Of a stretch of DNA of 64,000 nt, positions 43,315-51,877 are shown in pieces; the first letter of the stretch is position 1, and every line of letters begins with the position of its first letter. Below the pieces are notes generated by a model. The model made no database searches, was not told the origin of the DNA, and worked only from the letters and a program-made list of their open reading frames with translations. This DNA is from Paenibacillus sp. J23TS9 (GTDB lineage: Bacteria > Bacillota > Bacilli > Paenibacillales > Paenibacillaceae). Both the position numbers and the translations under genes were made by a program. Where the stretch lies: NCBI RefSeq assembly GCF_018403225.1, contig NZ_BOSG01000003.1:372001-436000 (forward strand), written 5' to 3'.

Positions 43315-44457
43315 ATGATTAAAGATAAGCCCCTATTCCTGCTTCTGCTGTTCCGAATTGTGATCGTCCTCATTGTCGCCGTCGACGTTGTGACCCGCTA
43401 CGAGCTATCAACGGTTGTTAAAGCCGCCGCCATTGCCGGTATTCTGGCTATCCAGGCGAATGATTTCGGGAGAGCCACCCTCCCCCTTTTTAAAAGAAAC
43501 CGAGCCTGGTATATCCTTTCCATGGTTGTTAGCATCATCGGCATTGGTCTGTATATGATTTTCTTTGACAGTCCTGGGGCGGATCTCTATTATTTCTTCC
43601 CGCTTGCCGAAATGTTTCTATACAGCGCCCGATTGGAGGTTGGTCTGGTCATTGTGCATATTCTGGTGTTCCTGACGGCCATGATGATGCTCAAAGCCAG
43701 TGTGGTGAGCTCTGTCATTCCTTACATGGCCATGCTTATGCTCGTATATCTATTCCGCAACAATAGCCTGCAGCGCAAAAGGAACGTCACACTCAGTGCG
43801 GAGCTGCTCGAAGCCAATGCCAAATTGAAGGAAATCACCATTGTCAGGGAACGGACAAGGATCGCCCAGGAGCTTCATGACTCGATCGGTCATGGACTGG
43901 TTGCCATCCGGATGCACTTGGAGTTTGCCGAGAATACGGTGGACAAAAAGCCGGAGAAATCCAAAGAGGTCATTCACAAAGCCCTATCCATATCCCAAAA
44001 AAGCATTGCCGATCTCCGGAAGGCTGTTTCTGTTCTCAAGGAAGCTAAGATTCCTCCCGTGATGCATTTGCAGGAATCTCTTCAGGACATGATTGATAGC
44101 CTCCGGCTTGCCGAACGGCTGAAATTCGACCTGCAATTCGATCCATCCGTAGAGGATGCCCGCCCGGATATCAAACAAGGAGTGTATAATACCGTCCGGG
44201 AAGCCGTGACCAATGGATTGAAGCATGGAGATGCCGAATCCTTTGTGATCGCTGTCGAAAAAAAAGGCTCCCTGCTTCATATCCTTGTTGAAAATGACGG
44301 GGCCGGCTGCACGCATATCCATAAATCACATGGGCTTCGCGGAATGGAAGAACGTATTGACTCCCTGCAGGGAACCGTACACTTCTCATCCGCAGGTAAC
44401 CGCGGGTTTGCCGTGATGGCCCATATTCCATATTTTACAGGTTCGGAGTTGAACTAA
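43315..44457 (+). CDS. Sensor histidine kinase (NarL/DesK type, HisKA_3)
   Basis: 380 residues from the ATG at 43315, behind GGAAGTGAT; a TATAAT box at 43276-43281 would give a short leader. Five or six membrane segments fill residues 8-145 without a large extracellular loop, as in intramembrane-sensing kinases. A coiled coil leads to the HisKA_3 box RTRIAQELHDSIGHGL with phospho-acceptor H188, and the ATPase domain has DNGAG-like ENDGAG and a HGLRGMEERI motif. The response regulator follows directly. Confidence 0.93.
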   Translation: MIKDKPLFLLLLFRIVIVLIVAVDVVTRYELSTVVKAAAIAGILAIQANDFGRATLPLFKRNRAWYILSMVVSIIGIGLYMIFFDSPGADLYYFFPLAEMFLYSARLEVGLVIVHILVFLTAMMMLKASVVSSVIPYMAMLMLVYLFRNNSLQRKRNVTLSAELLEANAKLKEITIVRERTRIAQELHDSIGHGLVAIRMHLEFAENTVDKKPEKSKEVIHKALSISQKSIADLRKAVSVLKEAKIPPVMHLQESLQDMIDSLRLAERLKFDLQFDPSVEDARPDIKQGVYNTVREAVTNGLKHGDAESFVIAVEKKGSLLHILVENDGAGCTHIHKSHGLRGMEERIDSLQGTVHFSSAGNRGFAVMAHIPYFTGSELN

Positions 44458-45114
44458 ATGATCCGAGTAATGATTGCCGACGACCAAGGGATTGTGAGAG
44501 ACGGCTTAAACATGATTTTGAGCTTATATGAGGAAATCAATGTGATTGCGGAGGCCGCCAATGGGGAAGAGCTTCTCGCTCTGCTGCAAAGCCAGGTTCC
44601 TGACGTGATTCTTATGGATATCCGCATGCCTGTCATGAACGGAATTGATGCAACCAAAATCGTAAAACAGCAGTATCCGGGCGTAAAAGTGCTTATCCTG
44701 ACCACCTTTAATGAGGATGAGTATATTTTCAGCGGTCTGAAAAATGGCGCCGACGGCTATATTTTGAAAGACACAAGCTCCAAGGAAATGATTAAAGCTA
44801 TCCACGCCGCTTATGAAGGCAATTTGCTGCTCCAGCCGGAAATTACAAACCGGATTATTCAAGCACTTCATACCACTGACAATACCGCAGCCATGAGCGG
44901 AAGTGAGTCTAAGGTTCAAAAGGATCTGACCCTGCTGTTGACTCCAAGGGAGATTGAGGTCGCTGAGCAGATTTTGCAGGGGAAAAGCAATAAAGCTATC
45001 GGTGATGCGTTATTTTTGGCAGAAGGCACTGTTAAAAATTACGTCTCGCATATCCTCGACAAGCTTGAACTGAGCAGCCGGGCCGAGCTGATATTATATT
45101 TGCAAAATAATTAA
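44458..45114 (+). CDS. NarL/LuxR-type response regulator
   Basis: 218 residues. The receiver domain has the acidic pair ADD (7-9), phospho-acceptor D54 in LMDIRMPVMNG and Lys in ILKDTSS. The C-terminal LuxR HTH is LTPREIEVAEQILQGKSNKAIG...GTVKNYVSHILDKL. Its ATG abuts the TAA of the kinase gene, so the pair is translationally coupled. Targets are not visible; the divergent CPBP gene is a candidate. Confidence 0.95.
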   Translation: MIRVMIADDQGIVRDGLNMILSLYEEINVIAEAANGEELLALLQSQVPDVILMDIRMPVMNGIDATKIVKQQYPGVKVLILTTFNEDEYIFSGLKNGADGYILKDTSSKEMIKAIHAAYEGNLLLQPEITNRIIQALHTTDNTAAMSGSESKVQKDLTLLLTPREIEVAEQILQGKSNKAIGDALFLAEGTVKNYVSHILDKLELSSRAELILYLQNN

Positions 45115-45132
45115 AAAATTCACCCTCCTCTC

Positions 45133-45158
45133 CACCCTGACATAAGGCTGTCAGGGTG
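45133..45158 (+). terminator. Hairpin after the two-component genes
   Basis: CACCCTGACA and TGTCAGGGTG form a perfect 10-base-pair stem with a six-base loop, about 20 bases after the response-regulator stop. No T-run follows, so termination strength is uncertain. Confidence 0.6.
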
Positions 45159-45219
45159 CCTGGCTTAAGATGGATATATAAGCAAAACAAATCCACTGCC
45201 TATTAAGGAGGCCCAATCC

Positions 45220-46389
45220 ATGACCATTTCAAACCAAAGCCATAAAGCCGCAGAAAACGAAATCCGCCCGTTCCAGATCGACATTCCGCAAGCCGAGCTG
45301 GATGATTTAAAGCACCGTCTCTCCAGCACCCGCTGGATGGATGCTCTACCGGGTGCAGGCTGGAAATATGGCGTATCCCTTGATTATGTGAAAGAGCTGG
45401 CCGCCTATTGGCAGCAAGGCTATGACTGGCGCAAGCATGAGGCGCGCCTGAATGAATACCCGCAATTCACAACGACAATTGATGGAGCGAATATTCACTT
45501 TTTGCATATTAAGTCCCCTGAACCGGATGCCTTCCCGCTGATCCTTACACATTCTTGGCCAGGCTCGATTGTCGAGTTTCTGGAGTTGATCGGTCCACTG
45601 ACCAATCCGCAGGCCTTCGGCGGGAATCCGGCTGATGCCTTTCATCTGGTCATACCTTCCATTCCCGGCTTCGGCTTCTCCGGTTCATCTCTGGATGCCG
45701 GCTGGAATATCTCCCGTATTGGCAGAGCCTGGGATACGCTCATGAAACGTCTCGGGTACGAAGAATATGGCTCCCATGGCAGTGATTGCGGCTCGCTGGT
45801 CTCCCGAGAGATGGGCTTGCAGCAGCCGAAAGGACTTCGCGGCATCCATGTGCTGCAGCTGTTCTCCTTCCCTTCCGGTGATCCGGCGGAAATGGTTGAT
45901 CTGACCGAGGAGGATCAGAAGCGCCTTCAATTCTTGGGGCAGTTTTTCGAGAATGCAGGCTTTAACGCCATACAGCAGGCACGCCCGCAGACCCTTGCTT
46001 ATGGCCTTGCAGATTCCCCTGTTGGCCAGCTTGCCTGGATTGCGGATCTGTTCAACGGCTTCGGAGACCATGTGGATTTTATCGACCGGGACGCATTTTT
46101 GACCAATGTTATGCTGTATTGGCTGACGAATACCGCAGAATCCTCGACACGTATTTATTATGAAAACATTCGAAATCCCGATGCAGCCCAAGGCGTGAAT
46201 ACAGCTCCAACCGGCGTTGCCGTGTTCGGCAATGATTTCAAGTCCATCCGGCGCTTCGCCGAACGCGATAACAGTCATATTGTTCACTGGTCGGAATTCG
46301 AGCGCGGTACCCATTTCGCCGCCATGGATGAGCCTGAGGCGCTTTCCTCCGATATACAGACGTTCTTCCGTCCGTTAAGAGCAAAGTAG
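45220..46389 (+). CDS. Epoxide hydrolase (alpha/beta hydrolase, microsomal-type N-terminus)
   Basis: 389 residues. The N-terminal EHN region (IPQAELDDLKHRLSSTRW) is typical of microsomal/juvenile-hormone-type epoxide hydrolases. The oxyanion motif is HSWPGS, the nucleophile Asp lies in HGSDCGS (usually GGDWG), and the catalytic histidine in RGTHFAAMDEP. It opens epoxides to diols with water. AGGAGG precedes the ATG. No linked pathway genes; a detoxification role is likely. Confidence 0.9.
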   Translation: MTISNQSHKAAENEIRPFQIDIPQAELDDLKHRLSSTRWMDALPGAGWKYGVSLDYVKELAAYWQQGYDWRKHEARLNEYPQFTTTIDGANIHFLHIKSPEPDAFPLILTHSWPGSIVEFLELIGPLTNPQAFGGNPADAFHLVIPSIPGFGFSGSSLDAGWNISRIGRAWDTLMKRLGYEEYGSHGSDCGSLVSREMGLQQPKGLRGIHVLQLFSFPSGDPAEMVDLTEEDQKRLQFLGQFFENAGFNAIQQARPQTLAYGLADSPVGQLAWIADLFNGFGDHVDFIDRDAFLTNVMLYWLTNTAESSTRIYYENIRNPDAAQGVNTAPTGVAVFGNDFKSIRRFAERDNSHIVHWSEFERGTHFAAMDEPEALSSDIQTFFRPLRAK

Positions 46390-46504
46390 ATTTAATGGGC
46401 CACTCTCTCCTTTTCAGCCAAGCAGGTCTTGAGCCATTGTATGCAGAAGATAGAAAAAATCAATGAATCGACCGTCTGATTAGCGGTTAGGAGGGGGACT
46501 GTCT

Positions 46505-47420
46505 ATGAAGCTGGACCGGCTGCTCGCCATTACCATGATTCTGTTAAATCAGCCCCGGGTCAGCGCAACCGAGCTGGCTGCACGCTTTGAGGTTTCCCTG
46601 AGAACGATCTATCGAGATATGGATGCGATTAACCAGGCCGGGATTCCGATCGTTTCTTTTGCCGGTTCGGATGGGGGATATGAGATTATGTCAGGCTACC
46701 GTATTGACAAACAGGTCCTATCCCTGGAGGATTTCTCATCGATTTGTACCGCCCTTCGCGGCGCGCGGTCGGCCACGGACAGCACGGACATTGACGGCCT
46801 GCTGGACCGAATCGGAGCATTAATGCCTGCACCTGGCAGCTTAATCAGCATAAGCAGCGGGCATGTCGATCTAGACTTTCAGCCCGAACCGATGGTGAAA
46901 GAGAAAATCACGCCCATTCAGCAGGCAGCACCTGATCCGGTTTCAGTACCTCGATAACAAGGGTGAGGAATCGGGGCGGACCATCGAGCCAATGGGTCTC
47001 TTTCTTAAAGGCTACGTCTGGTATCTGTACGGGTATTGCCTGACCCGTTCTGACATTCGTGTCTTCCGGCTCACCCGCATGACCGAGCTGCAAAGCCTGC
47101 CCCAGACATTCCTGCGCCGCCCTTACACCCTCCAGGATGTGGAGCAGCAGTTTATGGGCATGGCCAATTTTAAGAAGATTAGAGCCGTTCTGCATTTCAA
47201 TCCGGAAGTGAAGACACGCGTCCGGGATGAATACGGATTCGACCAAGTCCATGCCCATCCGGATGGCACGGTCTCCGTGACCACCCACTATTCCTCCATG
47301 GATAAGGCGATGCAAAATATACTGAGTTATAGCAGCAGCGTGACGGTATTGGAACCGACGGAGGTGATCGAGGAGCTTAAGCGGCATATCGCGGAGATGG
47401 CAGGGAAGTATGGACTTTAA
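46505..47420 (+). pseudogene. WYL-domain regulator broken by a frameshift
   Basis: The first part (46505-46957) encodes a YafY-type HTH (ATELAARFEVSLRTIYRDMDA) and the beginning of the middle domain, then runs out of frame and stops. The rest continues in the next frame with FQYLDNKGEESGRTIEPMGLFL and RVFRLTRM, the WYL domain and WCX tail, ending at 47420. The shift lies between about 46915 and 46935, around a CAGCAGGCAGCAC run. The parts together equal one normal regulator of about 304 residues. It is a decayed gene or a sequencing error. Confidence 0.85.
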
Positions 47421-47493
47421 AAAACCGTGCGCTTCTTGATCCCCGGATATCAGTCGGTCTAACGAAGGTTTCCAACTGTGCATGCATACAACC

Positions 47494-47535
47494 AAAAAAA
47501 AAGCGCCTCCCCAAGCCGTTGACTTGAGAAAGCGC
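47494..47535 (-). terminator. Terminator of the oligopeptide ABC operon
   Basis: On the minus strand GCGC-TTTCTCAAG and CTTGGGGAG-GCGC pair and are followed by nine T residues. Confidence 0.85.
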
Positions 47536-47550
47536 ATGTTACGTTTATCG

Positions 47551-47985
47551 TTATCTTTGGATGGGCTCCATACGGTACACTCCGGGCTTGCCGGCTTCAT
47601 CCTGAATCGACCACCCGAATGAGATCACGGACGCGAGCCGTTCCTTCTGTTCCGGAGTCAATTCCGCGATGACGGCCTCTTGCCCCGGTTCCCGCACGAC
47701 CTCCGGCTCCAAGCCGTATGCTACCGCGATCCAGGAGCGAAGGCCGCCAAGCGTATTGTACTTGATGGAATAACCATCCTTGACTGCCGACTCAAAGGTT
47801 ACCGGCTCTGCAGAAGCAAATTCAGCCAATGCCAGATAATCAAATTCGAAAATACTGGTATCCACCGGAAGATCCCGTTCACTTATTCTCCGCAGCAGTT
47901 CCTCATTGGACCAGCCGTATGCCCGAAGTCCTTCCAGCATTAATGCATCCCACTGTGATAATTTGACGCGATGATTAGCTCCCAT
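47551..47985 (-). CDS. Uncharacterised small cytosolic protein at the end of the oligopeptide ABC operon
   Basis: About 144 residues; I start it at the ATG 47985, though a TTG two codons earlier is closer to GGGGAGGAA. The protein is acidic, without signal peptide or membrane segment; recognisable features are only LSQWDALMLEGLRAYGWSNEEL at the N-terminus and SFGWSIQDEAGKPGVYRM near the end. It is 22 bases behind the oppF-like gene and before the operon terminator, so it is co-transcribed with the importer. I do not recognise the family; a link to peptide uptake is positional only. Confidence 0.75.
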   Translation of the reverse strand: MGANHRVKLSQWDALMLEGLRAYGWSNEELLRRISERDLPVDTSIFEFDYLALAEFASAEPVTFESAVKDGYSIKYNTLGGLRSWIAVAYGLEPEVVREPGQEAVIAELTPEQKERLASVISFGWSIQDEAGKPGVYRMEPIQR

Positions 47986-48006
47986 GTTCAAGGTTCCTCC
48001 CCTAAC

Positions 48007-48894
48007 TTAATGATCCGCCACAAAATGGCCCGGACTTACTTCCCGCAGTTCCGGCACCGTACCCTCATTCGTTGTGGGCACTTCATATTTAATCGCCAAT
48101 CTCTCATTTGCCGTGCGCGGATCGGGAATCGGAATGGAAGAGAGAAGCGCCTTCGTATACGGATGCAGCGGATTGTCGTACAGCTCATCACTTTCCGCCA
48201 CTTCCACCAAGCGCCCTCTGTACATCACTCCGATGCGGTCGGAAATATGGCGTACCATGGACAAATCATGCGCGATGAACAGATACGTCAGACCAAATTC
48301 GGCCTGCAAATCCTCCAGCATGTTGACGACCTGTGCCTGCACGGATACGTCGAGCGCCGAAATCGGCTCATCACAAACAACAAAGTCAGGACGCACGGAT
48401 AAGGCCCGTGCAATCGAAATCCGCTGGCGCTGCCCGCCGCTGAATTCATGCGGATAACGGTACAGATGCTCGCGCTTGAGTCCGACTTTTTCCAGTAAGC
48501 CGGCGACGAATTCTTTGCGCTCATCCGCCTTCTTATAGATGCCGTGGATATCCATCGGCTCACCGATCAGATCCAGCACGCTCATGCCGGGATTCAACGA
48601 GGAATACGGGTCCTGAAAAATCGTTTGAATCCGCCGACGGAAAGGCTTCAGCTGCTTATCTCCGAGCTTGGACAGCTTCTGCCCGTCAAAATAAACCTCT
48701 CCGTCCGTATAATCATACAAACGGATCAGGCAGCGTCCAACCGTTGATTTGCCGCTTCCGGATTCGCCTACAAGGCCAAACGTTTCACCCTTGCGGATCT
48801 GAAAGCTGACACCATCGACAGCCTTCAGCACTTCAGGGCCTTTTGTAAAATGCTTCTTCAGATTCCGTACATCGACCATGATATTTTCGCTCAT
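48007..48894 (-). CDS. Oligopeptide/dipeptide ABC transporter ATPase, OppF/DppF type
   Basis: 295 residues. Walker A GESGSGKSTVG, signature FSGGQRQRISIARALS, Walker B FVVCDEPISALDVS and the C-terminal oligopeptide-transporter extension HPYTKALLSSIPIPDP are all present. Its ATG overlaps the stop of the oppD-like gene by 4 bases, so the two ATPases are made together and form a heterodimer. Confidence 0.95.
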   Translation of the reverse strand: MSENIMVDVRNLKKHFTKGPEVLKAVDGVSFQIRKGETFGLVGESGSGKSTVGRCLIRLYDYTDGEVYFDGQKLSKLGDKQLKPFRRRIQTIFQDPYSSLNPGMSVLDLIGEPMDIHGIYKKADERKEFVAGLLEKVGLKREHLYRYPHEFSGGQRQRISIARALSVRPDFVVCDEPISALDVSVQAQVVNMLEDLQAEFGLTYLFIAHDLSMVRHISDRIGVMYRGRLVEVAESDELYDNPLHPYTKALLSSIPIPDPRTANERLAIKYEVPTTNEGTVPELREVSPGHFVADH

Positions 48895-49904
48895 TTGCCT
48901 GTTCCTCCCTCCGCCAATGCCTGTTCCAGCGTGCTCTTATCCTGCACAAGCCAGCAAAGGGACCGGTGCCCTTCTCCAAGCTCCGCCATGGGTGGAAGCT
49001 CCCCACATTTCTCAAAAGCATACGGGCAGCGTTCTCTGAACGGACAGCCGGCGGGCGGATCAATCAGATCCGGCGGCGAGCCTTCAATGGGCACCAGCCG
49101 TTCCCTGTTCGCGCCCACACGCTTCGGTACCGAACGAAGCAAGCCTTGCGTATACGGATGTCCCGTACGATAGAAAATATCCTCAACCGTTCCCTCTTCC
49201 ATGACCATTCCGCCGTACATGACGACGACGCGGGAGCATACCTGAGCAACGACTCCCAAATCATGGGTGATGAGCAGTACTGCGGTATCGGATTGTTCCT
49301 TCAATTGCTTCAGCAAATCAAGAATTTGCGCCTGAATCGTCACGTCGAGCGCCGTTGTCGGTTCATCGGCAATCAGCAGCTCCGGACTGCAAGAAAGGGC
49401 CATCGCGATCATGACCCGCTGACGCATACCTCCGCTGAATTCATGCGGATACTGCTTCACGCGGCGCTCCGGCTCGGAGATGCCCACCTTACGCAGCATT
49501 TCTACCGCTTCCTGAATCGCCTCTTTTTTCCCAAGCCCCCGGTGGCGGCGGATAACCTCCGCCATTTGAAAACCGATCGTTTTCACCGGATTCAGTGAAG
49601 TCATCGGATCTTGGAACACCATGGCGATCCGATTTCCCCGCAGCTTGCGCCATTCATTCTCGCTTAACTCCTGCAGGTTCTCCCCCTGGAAAAGAACTTC
49701 GCCATTCGTTATCTTTCCTGGAGGGGCGATCAGACCCATGATCGCTTTTGCCGTCACGCTCTTGCCGCTCCCGGATTCCCCAACAATGCCTACCGTTTCG
49801 CCTGCGCCAACTTGAAAGCTGACACCGCGTACCGCTTGGTTCTGCCCGTCACGGGTTTGGAATGAAACTCTCAGATCATCCACGCTTAGCAGTTGTTTAG
49901 TCAT
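48891..49904 (-). CDS. Oligopeptide/dipeptide ABC transporter ATPase, OppD/DppD type
   Basis: 337 residues. Walker A GESGSGKSVTA, signature FSGGMRQRVMIAMALS and Walker B LLIADEPTTALDVT are intact; the C-terminal cysteine-rich insert (CPFRERCPYAFEKCGE) is the iron-sulphur-like motif found in OppD-type ATPases. It follows the second permease by about 40 bases. Confidence 0.95.
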   Translation of the reverse strand: MTKQLLSVDDLRVSFQTRDGQNQAVRGVSFQVGAGETVGIVGESGSGKSVTAKAIMGLIAPPGKITNGEVLFQGENLQELSENEWRKLRGNRIAMVFQDPMTSLNPVKTIGFQMAEVIRRHRGLGKKEAIQEAVEMLRKVGISEPERRVKQYPHEFSGGMRQRVMIAMALSCSPELLIADEPTTALDVTIQAQILDLLKQLKEQSDTAVLLITHDLGVVAQVCSRVVVMYGGMVMEEGTVEDIFYRTGHPYTQGLLRSVPKRVGANRERLVPIEGSPPDLIDPPAGCPFRERCPYAFEKCGELPPMAELGEGHRSLCWLVQDKSTLEQALAEGGTGK

Positions 49905-49945
49905 CTTCGTTTCTCACTCCTTCACGCCGCCTGGAGCCGGCGGGT

Positions 49946-50791
49946 TTATCTTTTGCCAAGCTTCGGTTCTAGACCGATACGCAGAATATCACCGAGTATA
50001 TTAAAGCAGAGTACCGTCAGGAAGATCAGCAGACCCGGGAACACTGCCATATAAGGCGCTTGAGCAATATAGCCTTGCGCCCCGTTCAGCATGCTGCCCC
50101 ATGTCGCATCCGGCTGATGCACGCCAAAGCCGAGAAAGCTGAGGGATGATTCCATCATAATCGCCGAAGCGATGTTATTGGTTGCACTAACAATGATAAC
50201 GGAAAGCAGACCAGGTAATATATGCTTCCAGATGATCCCGAATGAGCTTTGACCCGATGCTTTGGCATACAGAACATACTCCCTCTGTTTGAGCGCCATC
50301 GTCTCTGCCCGGACTACCCGGGAGATGCTCATCCACATGAGCAGTGAAATAATAATAATAATGTTGCCCACGCTCGGCTTCAAGTACACGCTGAGCAGCA
50401 GCAAGATCAGAAAAGACGGAATAGACATGATAATATCCAAAAAGCGCATCAGCAGGCTGTCAATCCATCCGCCGAAATAACCGCTAATAATGCCGACGGT
50501 TACGCCGATCGCCGTTGCGATAATCATCGATAAGAAACCAACCATTAGCGAGACGCGGCCACCGTACAGCGCTCGTGCAAACGTATCCCGTCCATAATCA
50601 TCGGTACCGAACCAATGTCCTTGACCTGGCGGCTTCAGCCTCTCCAAAGCGTTAATCTGGTTCGGGTCCTTGGAGGACAAAAATGCAAATATCGCAGCCA
50701 GGGTAATCACAAGCAGCAGAATAACGGCGGCGATCCCCAGCTTGTTTCCCTTAAGCTCACGGGCTACATTAACCCATTTACTCCGTTTCAT
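49946..50791 (-). CDS. Oligopeptide/dipeptide ABC permease, OppC type
   Basis: 281 residues from the ATG at 50791 (GAGGTGATC upstream); an upstream in-frame start would overlap the oppB-like gene. Six membrane segments, with the DPP/OPP permease features FGTDDYGRDTFARALYGGRVSL and the ATPase-coupling EAA loop REYVLYAKASGQSS..IIWKHILP. It pairs with the OppB-type subunit 5 bases upstream. Confidence 0.94.
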   Translation of the reverse strand: MKRSKWVNVARELKGNKLGIAAVILLLVITLAAIFAFLSSKDPNQINALERLKPPGQGHWFGTDDYGRDTFARALYGGRVSLMVGFLSMIIATAIGVTVGIISGYFGGWIDSLLMRFLDIIMSIPSFLILLLLSVYLKPSVGNIIIIISLLMWMSISRVVRAETMALKQREYVLYAKASGQSSFGIIWKHILPGLLSVIIVSATNNIASAIMMESSLSFLGFGVHQPDATWGSMLNGAQGYIAQAPYMAVFPGLLIFLTVLCFNILGDILRIGLEPKLGKR

Positions 50792-50795
50792 GAGA

Positions 50796-51746
50796 TCACC
50801 TCGTTGTTTTAATTCTCGGATCCACGATGCCATACAGGATATCCGCGAGCAAATTCCCCAGGATCAGCAGAACGGAAGAAAATAATGTAATGCCCATAAT
50901 GACAGGGTAATCCATCCCCCGTACAGCTGTCATACCGAGCGAGCCAATGCCCGGCCAGGAAAATACCGTCTCGGTCACGATTGCCCCGGCGACCAGGTCG
51001 CCCATGGACATACCCAGCAAGGTGATCACAGGGAGCAGAACATGCTTAAGGACATGCCGGAACAAAATAATACGCTTGGCCGAGCCAAAGGCATACTGGA
51101 TTTGTACGTAATCTTCTTTGAGCTGGCTGATCGTACTTGAACGGATATACCTCACGTATACCGTCAAGAAGCCTATGGCCAGCACCACGCACGGCATAAG
51201 ACCATGCTTGATCACATCAAGCGCAGAATTTGTGCCGATCGTGCGCATCCCCATGCTCGGCAGCCAGTGCATTTTAATGGAGAAAAAGTACATCAGCAAT
51301 ATGGCCAGCCAAAAGAGAGGCAGCGAAATACCAATATACGCGATCATATTGACGAGCTTATCCACCCAGCGATTGCGGTTTGCTCCCGCAACCAGGCCCA
51401 TGGGAATAGCCAGAATGACGGCCAAAGCGATGGCTGATGCCATGAGTCCGGCCGTTGCAGGCAAGCGCTCTACAATTTGTCCCAGCACCGGTTTATGATT
51501 CACAAGCGAATAGCCGAAATTGCCGGTCAGGCATTCCTTCAGCCAAATAAAATATTGAATGTATGCCGGCTTATCCAAACCGAGGTTATGCCTGATGCGC
51601 TCAATGTCCGCCGCATGCATGTTCGGTGTAACAAAAGAACGCACGGGATCTCCGGGCGCCACTTTCACCAAAATGAAGCAGACGATCGACACAAAAAACA
51701 GCATAGGCAAAGTTTGCAATAATCTTCTGACGATCAGTCTTCTCAT
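50796..51746 (-). CDS. Oligopeptide/dipeptide ABC permease, OppB type
   Basis: 316 residues, six membrane segments. N-terminal RRLLQTLPMLFFVSIVCFILVKVAPGDP and the EAA loop EDYVQIQYAFGSAKRIILFRHVLKH, followed by ETVFSWPGIGSLGMTAV, are signatures of OppB/DppB subunits. It lies about 130 bases behind the binding-protein gene. Confidence 0.94.
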   Translation of the reverse strand: MRRLIVRRLLQTLPMLFFVSIVCFILVKVAPGDPVRSFVTPNMHAADIERIRHNLGLDKPAYIQYFIWLKECLTGNFGYSLVNHKPVLGQIVERLPATAGLMASAIALAVILAIPMGLVAGANRNRWVDKLVNMIAYIGISLPLFWLAILLMYFFSIKMHWLPSMGMRTIGTNSALDVIKHGLMPCVVLAIGFLTVYVRYIRSSTISQLKEDYVQIQYAFGSAKRIILFRHVLKHVLLPVITLLGMSMGDLVAGAIVTETVFSWPGIGSLGMTAVRGMDYPVIMGITLFSSVLLILGNLLADILYGIVDPRIKTTR

Positions 51747-51877
51747 GCTTTTAGTCTCCTAGCTTCGTTCTGATAATACGGTTTTGATCTTTCTGAATAC
51801 ATCAAGTAGAACAGAAACGGCTGCACCCTAAGGCGCAGCTCCGTTTCCACTCACGATAAACTTCGAATATAACCGTT

